Part shown: positions 9,062 to 12,852 of the stretch, piece after piece
How the letters are laid out: each line of letters opens with the position of its first letter
Numbering within the stretch: position 1 is the stretch's first letter
Position numbers and translations under genes: made by a program
The notes under the pieces: model-generated
The model's database searches: none
What the model was told of the DNA's origin: nothing
Seen by the model: only the letters and a program-made list of their open reading frames with translations
Source: Monoraphidium neglectum
Taxonomy: Eukaryota; Chlorophyta; Chlorophyceae; Sphaeropleales; Selenastraceae
DNA length: 12,852 nucleotides
Assembly (NCBI RefSeq): GCF_000611645.1
Contig: NW_014012010.1
Span: 1-12,852, forward strand
Reading direction: 5' to 3'

Positions 9062-10000
9062 GGGTGGAGTGAGAGGAGGCACGCTGGTTGGTGGTGCGCG
9101 CAAGGGCCGAAACAGGATGAGGCCAGCGCCCGCGGCTAGGTGACAGGGTTGAGAATATTTCTTGCGCAGCTCCAAGGCATTGCCCGGCAAACATCAGCGC
9201 ACCAACCCGCCCATTGAAAGCCGGCGGCCACGCGCCCACCTGAGAGCCACGCAAGCCTGAAGTCGACCAGAACAGGTCCTCTGTGCACGCGGCCGTGGCT
9301 GCCGGCGAGCATTCCACGCGCCGCGCTGGGCGGCTGCCCTTGCGGCGCGGGCCCCAGCCCTGTCACGGCCCAGCCACTGGTGCGCGACAACATGTCTTTG
9401 CAGACCGCCACCGGCACACCGACGCATTGCAGGGGCCTTCCTTGCGGTCGGCCGCACTGCTGGCGTATAGAGCGGGCTGGGGGTGCCACTGCGCGGCCAC
9501 GCAGGGGGGCCCCAGGCCGGGCCGTCCGCTCAGGGAGCGCGGACGGGTCCGGCCGCGCACCCTCCTGCGGGCGCGTTGCAGGGTCAGCGACCCGGGGCAC
9601 TCTTGGGGCTGGGGCTGCTCTGGGCGCGAGAGACTGACCTCGCCCTCGATGCCGGTCTCGTGGGTGGCGTCCAGTGGTCTGAGTGCGGGCGGCGGCGCGC
9701 GCATGGTTGGTTGCGGCCGTCAGTCAAGGTTTTAGTGGGGGCTTGGTAGTCAGTTGCTTGTGTGAGGTTGAGGCGGTCACGCGGCCAAGCTGCTCCCTTG
9801 GCACCCCAACATGTGACCCCCGAGTCCCCCGCTTGCCTGAGAAAAGTGCAGCCACCCAGCCCTGCGGCCCCCTCCCTCGCCCCAACCTGCCCCGGGCTGC
9901 CCCGGGGCGCGAGGGAGGAGCGGCGTCGATGAAGAGCGCCTGGGCCCGTGTTGGGGAGCTTCCTGGTTGGCCTCGGTGGATGTCGCTGCAGCCGTAATGT
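9062..10000. repeat. Tandem duplication, copy A (about 940 bp)
   Basis: The copy begins near GGGTGGAGTGAGAGGAGG and is repeated head-to-tail from about 10003. The landmark GTGGTGCGCGCAAGGGCCG at 9091 has its partner at 10030 (offset 939). Near the far end GATGAAGAGCGCCTGGGCCC at 9929 has its partner at 10852 (offset 923), so small deletions have accumulated. The central 450 bases differ only by scattered substitutions. No terminal inverted repeats, target-site duplication or tRNA-like promoter were seen. Open frames exist on both strands but are not convincingly coding. Confidence 0.9.
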
Positions 10001-10002
10001 GG

Positions 10003-10940
10003 GTGGTGAGAGAGGAGGTAGGCTGCGTGGTGGTGCACGCAAGGGCCGCAACACCATGAGGCCAGAGCCCCTGGCTAGGTGGCAGGGTGAGAAAAATTCG
10101 TGCGCAGCTCCAAGGAATTGCCCAGCAAAGACCAGCTCACCCACTGAAAGCCGGCGGCCACGCGCCCACCTGAGAGCCACGCAAGCCATAGGTAGACCAG
10201 AACAGGTCCTCTGTGCACGCGGCCGTGGCTGCTGGCGAGCATTCCACGCGCCGCGCTGGGCGGCTGCCCTTGCGGCGCGCGCCCCAGCCCTGCCACGGCC
10301 CAGCCACTGGGGCACAGCAACACGTCTTTGCAGACGGCCACCGGCACACCGACGCACCGCAGGGGCCTTCCTTGCGGTCGGCCGCACTGCTGGCGTATAG
10401 AGCGAACTGGGGGTGCCACTGCGCGGCCACGCAGGGGGGCCCCAGGCCGGGCCGTCCGCTCAGGGAGCGCAGACGGGACCGGCCGCGCACCCTCCCTGCG
10501 GGCGCGTTGCAGGGTCAGCGACCCGGGGCACTCTTGGGGCTGGGGCTGCTCTGGGTGCGAGAGACTGACCTCGCCCTTGATGCCGGTCTCGTGGGCGTCG
10601 TGAACATGTAGGGTTTGGGGGTGGCGCGTGCGTGGTTGGTTGCAGCCGTCAGTCAAGGTTTTAGTGGGGATGGGTAGTGGCTTGTGTCAGGTTGGGGCGG
10701 TAACGCGGCCATGCTGCTCCCTTGGCACCCCAACATGTGACCCCTGAGTCCCCCGCTTGCCTGAAAAAAGTGCAGCCACCCAGCCGTGCGGCCCCCTCCC
10801 TCGCCCCAACCTGCCCCGGGCTGCCCCGGGGCGCGAGGGAGGAGCGGCGTCGATGAAGAGCGCCTGGGCCCGCCATGTTGGGGAGCTTCCTGGTGGGTCT
10901 GAGTGGCAGCGCCGGCAGGACGACCTGACGGGTTGGTGAG
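10003..10940. repeat. Tandem duplication, copy B (about 935 bp)
   Basis: This is the partner of copy A, same orientation and directly adjacent. Against A it has substitutions throughout, a one-base insertion in the C run near 10496 (CCCTCCCTGCG against CCCTCCTGCG), and a deletion of about 10-15 bases near 10608-10620. The last 60 bases before 10940 are clearly diverged but still alignable. Because the single-base indel shifts every frame, at least one copy cannot encode the same long product. Confidence 0.9.
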
Positions 10941-11711
10941 CGGGCAGAGATGAAGGAGCAGGAGCCTGCGCTTGATTGTGGTCCACTGGGGGGTGGCGCC
11001 GACCATGGCGCAGTTTTTGGGAGCACACACCCTGCTGATGCACTGCTGCAAGAGGCACGCACGCTGCCCTTGCACTGCTGGCCACTGCGCTGCTTGCCTG
11101 TGCGCTTATCGCAGTATGAGCGTGTGTTAGTGCTTGATGAGGCCTCCGAATCGACGAGGTGCGTCGAGGGTCCTCCAGAGTAGCGAGGAGCCTGTGGTTG
11201 AGTGGTCTTCGTGAAGGTCATAAGAGAGGTATAAACGACACAAGATGCTGATATGCAGGATTTGAAAATACATATACATAAATCCGCCAACCCCCAAGCG
11301 CTCAAACGGATCCAGCCCCCGGCTGCCCTGCCACTTCATACGGTTTCCAAGTGGCTGCTCAGGACAAACCCAGGCCAGGCACATCAAAACAATGATAATC
11401 ATTAGCATAGTTTGACGCTATCAATGGGGCGGTCAGTGATCACGCGGCTGAAGTCAAACACGTTCTGGCGCGCGTGCCCTCGTGATATTTTAGGGCACAT
11501 GCAGCCGCGGGATGGCGACCACTGGGTGATTCTGCGCCGAGAGCGTTGGTGAGCGAGTGCAGCATTCTCCAGCACCTCGTACTACATCGTAGCCTTCATC
11601 AGAGCATCTGCAACAGATGTCTGCGGCAACACATGACCTCTGCTGCATGGCTTTGCCCTTGTGTAGCCAGAACCCAGAGGCACAGCAACCAGCTTAACTT
11701 CTGCCCCCCAG
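10941..11711. other. Gene-poor stretch right of the tandem duplication
   Basis: No open frame here has recognisable content. Composition changes from GC-rich (to about 11180) to more A/T-rich around 11210-11290 and 11380-11420. The last 20 bases before 11712 form a good plus-strand splice acceptor, CTTCTGCCCCCCAG. I see no RNA gene or terminal repeat. Confidence 0.4.
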
Positions 11712-12082
11712 GCATACGCGGTGCGAGCGAACGGCATCACCTCAAACCTGCTGTGCTCCCTGATTATCGACTTGCATGCCTGCCCATTGACACATGATGC
11801 GTTGAGTCACTTTCATAGCCAGGGGATCTCTGTTGACGAGCATGTGTGGGTGGTGCACTTCACCCCGCCGCGCACACCTTCATCAGGCGTACGCAGCTGC
11901 ATATCGTCACCCCGCAACACAGGTTGCTTGCTGATGCACTAACGAGCTTTGAACGGCTCTGGAACTCGCGGGTTCCTGGTTCAGATGTTATTTGGGGATG
12001 TCATTATTTTGTGCAGAAGAGCGCATGGCTGGTCGGACGTGCCACTGACTCCAGGCCGGCGGGGCCACCTGCTGCTGGCTGA
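11712..12082 (+). pseudogene. Unidentified protein-like stretch, apparently frameshifted
   Basis: After a strong acceptor (ending 11711) the plus strand reads AYAVRANGITSNLLCSLII and on through DEHVWVVHF, then becomes less protein-like and stops at 11942. From about 11875 the next frame takes over with TFIRRTQLHIVTPQHRLL, SFERLWNS and GCHYFVQKSAW, up to the TGA at 12082. The switch near 11865-11880 looks like a frameshift, since a separating intron would be only about 45 nt. I do not recognise the family. It may be a decayed exon of a transposable element or gene, or two fortuitous open frames. Confidence 0.3.
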
Positions 12083-12376
12083 GGAAGCTGGGTTTGCAAC
12101 CCCGTAAGCCATGCGTGCTGTTGTGCAGGATACTCTAGTGCAACTGTGATGCCAAGGTGAACCAAGAAACGGCAGTGACCTTCTCATGTGCAGTAGGTGG
12201 CGGGGTGAAGAGAGGCAGCAGCCCTGCTGGCGGGGGGGAGGCCCCCATGCAGGGCTGCCGTCTGCGTGAGGTTCAGCAGGGTGTGTGTGTGGGGGGGGGG
12301 TTGCAGGGCAACCTATGTATGTGGGGGCATGTGTAAGTGCGAGCAGCAGGCCAGACCTGCCCACGACGGGTAGGCT
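12083..12376. other. No gene seen; contains a (GT)5-G10 tract
   Basis: This stretch has no supportable open frame. It carries a simple-sequence tract at 12281-12300: five GT units followed directly by ten G. Several GTG/AG pairs could act as splice sites but join nothing recognisable. Confidence 0.5.
12281..12300 (+). repeat. Compound microsatellite (GT)5 G10
   Basis: Five GT dinucleotides are followed by ten consecutive G. It is a simple tract in non-coding DNA and probably length-variable. Confidence 0.85.
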
Positions 12377-12852
12377 GTGGGAACTTCAAGTTCAATTGCC
12401 CCCAGTGCGCGGAAGGTTGAGCAGATCGCGATGCACACATGTTCAGGTGCCAGACAGCTGCGTCAGGTGAGCGCCGGACAGGTGCAACCAACCGAGCACG
12501 AGAGAATGCGCAGTGTGTCGCTGGACGTGCTCAGAGAATACTTGAAATACTATAAAAGGCGGTTAGGCCGCATCCCTCAGCGCGGCTCATTTAGACTCTT
12601 GCTATTGCAAAGTCGCGTGTGAGCCGGAGGTGGTCCCCGGCGTAGCGCATGCGTCACTACACGAGGAGCACGTGCCAAATGTCGCCGTGCACGGCTTGAA
12701 ATTTTGTGCAGGCGGTGAATCTGGGGAGCGGGTGCAACCATGTGTTGTTTGTACAGCAGGACGGCGAGCCCCACGCACAAGACGGATGAATAGGCAATCC
12801 ATTGCCCTTGGAAGGCACAGGCTGCTTCAATGCCGCGTGCGCCACTATATGC
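12377..12852 (+). pseudogene. Possible relic of a piggyBac-like transposase C-terminus, off right edge
   Basis: One frame (to the TGA at 12620-12622) contains SLDVLREYLKYYKRRLGRIP, loosely like the D-x-LR-x-YY segment late in piggyBac transposases. A second frame, open from the TAG at 12564 to the window end, reads HEEHVPNVAVHG, then VQPCVVCTAGRRAPRTRRM and RQSIALGRHRLLQC. This resembles the terminal Cys-rich module (CxxC, Arg-rich, then LC/CF) with several cysteines missing. The frame change and lost cysteines indicate decay. The assignment rests on weak, memory-level pattern resemblance and could be wrong. Confidence 0.22.

Noticed and set aside
9727..9738. GGTTTTAGTGGG, resembling the green-algal telomere unit TTTTAGGG (also in copy B)
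   Set aside because: It is a single imperfect match per copy with no tandem array, so not telomeric.
9584..10656. Long Arg/Ala/Pro-rich frames on both strands of the tandem repeats
   Set aside because: Several frames are open at once, indels between copies break them, and no domain is recognisable.
12551..12559. TATAAAAGG, a textbook TATA box on the plus strand
   Set aside because: No supportable gene start follows before the window end, and the same bases read as codons in a possible transposase relic. It may still be a promoter for a gene beyond 12852.

Overview
The window reads as nuclear DNA of a eukaryote, most likely a chlorophyte green alga. Both convincing genes are split by short GT-AG introns. 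Every intron used in the two models has a donor starting GTG. The DNA is GC-rich, with exons and introns of similar composition. The first gene to end inside the window has a TGTAA motif, the usual green-algal poly(A) signal, at a sensible distance past its stop. No bacterial operon, ribosome-binding site or CRISPR array is visible. The organism assignment is inference from architecture; I cannot name the species.

Layout. (1) About 220-3244, minus strand: the 5' part (eight coding exons, 385 codons) of a PIF1-family DNA helicase. It has a long acidic, Gly/Ala-rich N-terminal region with two SUMO-interaction-like motifs, followed by Walker A, motif Ia, Walker B and GDFSQLPP. The gene runs off the left edge, and positions 1-219 are intron. 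(2) 3245-3904: spacer that should hold the helicase promoter and 5' UTR. (3) 3905-7464, minus strand: a complete five-exon gene for a Crinkler/RHS-type protein of about 629 residues. It has a P-loop ATPase and a C-terminal restriction-endonuclease-like region. The Walker A lysine is replaced by isoleucine, and an uninterrupted (CAG)22 tract encodes 22 glutamines inside the C-terminal domain. (4) 7465-9061: no gene I can support. (5) About 9062-10940: a head-to-tail tandem duplication of a unit of roughly 940 bp, the copies differing by scattered substitutions and small indels. (6) 10941-12852: mostly gene-poor DNA with two protein-like but broken stretches on the plus strand (11712-12082 and about 12377-12852). 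The second has a weak resemblance to the C-terminal end of piggyBac-type transposases.

How they relate. The two genes are co-oriented, Crinkler/RHS upstream and helicase downstream, but nothing shows a functional link. PIF1 helicases act on G-quadruplexes, stalled forks and mitochondrial or nuclear DNA. Crinkler/RHS proteins belong to a eukaryotic effector/conflict family whose genes tend to be mobile-element associated. The right third, with duplications and coding relics, looks like accessory, repeat-rich DNA. All exon structures come from reading splice signals, phase and motif continuity by eye and have not been checked against transcripts.
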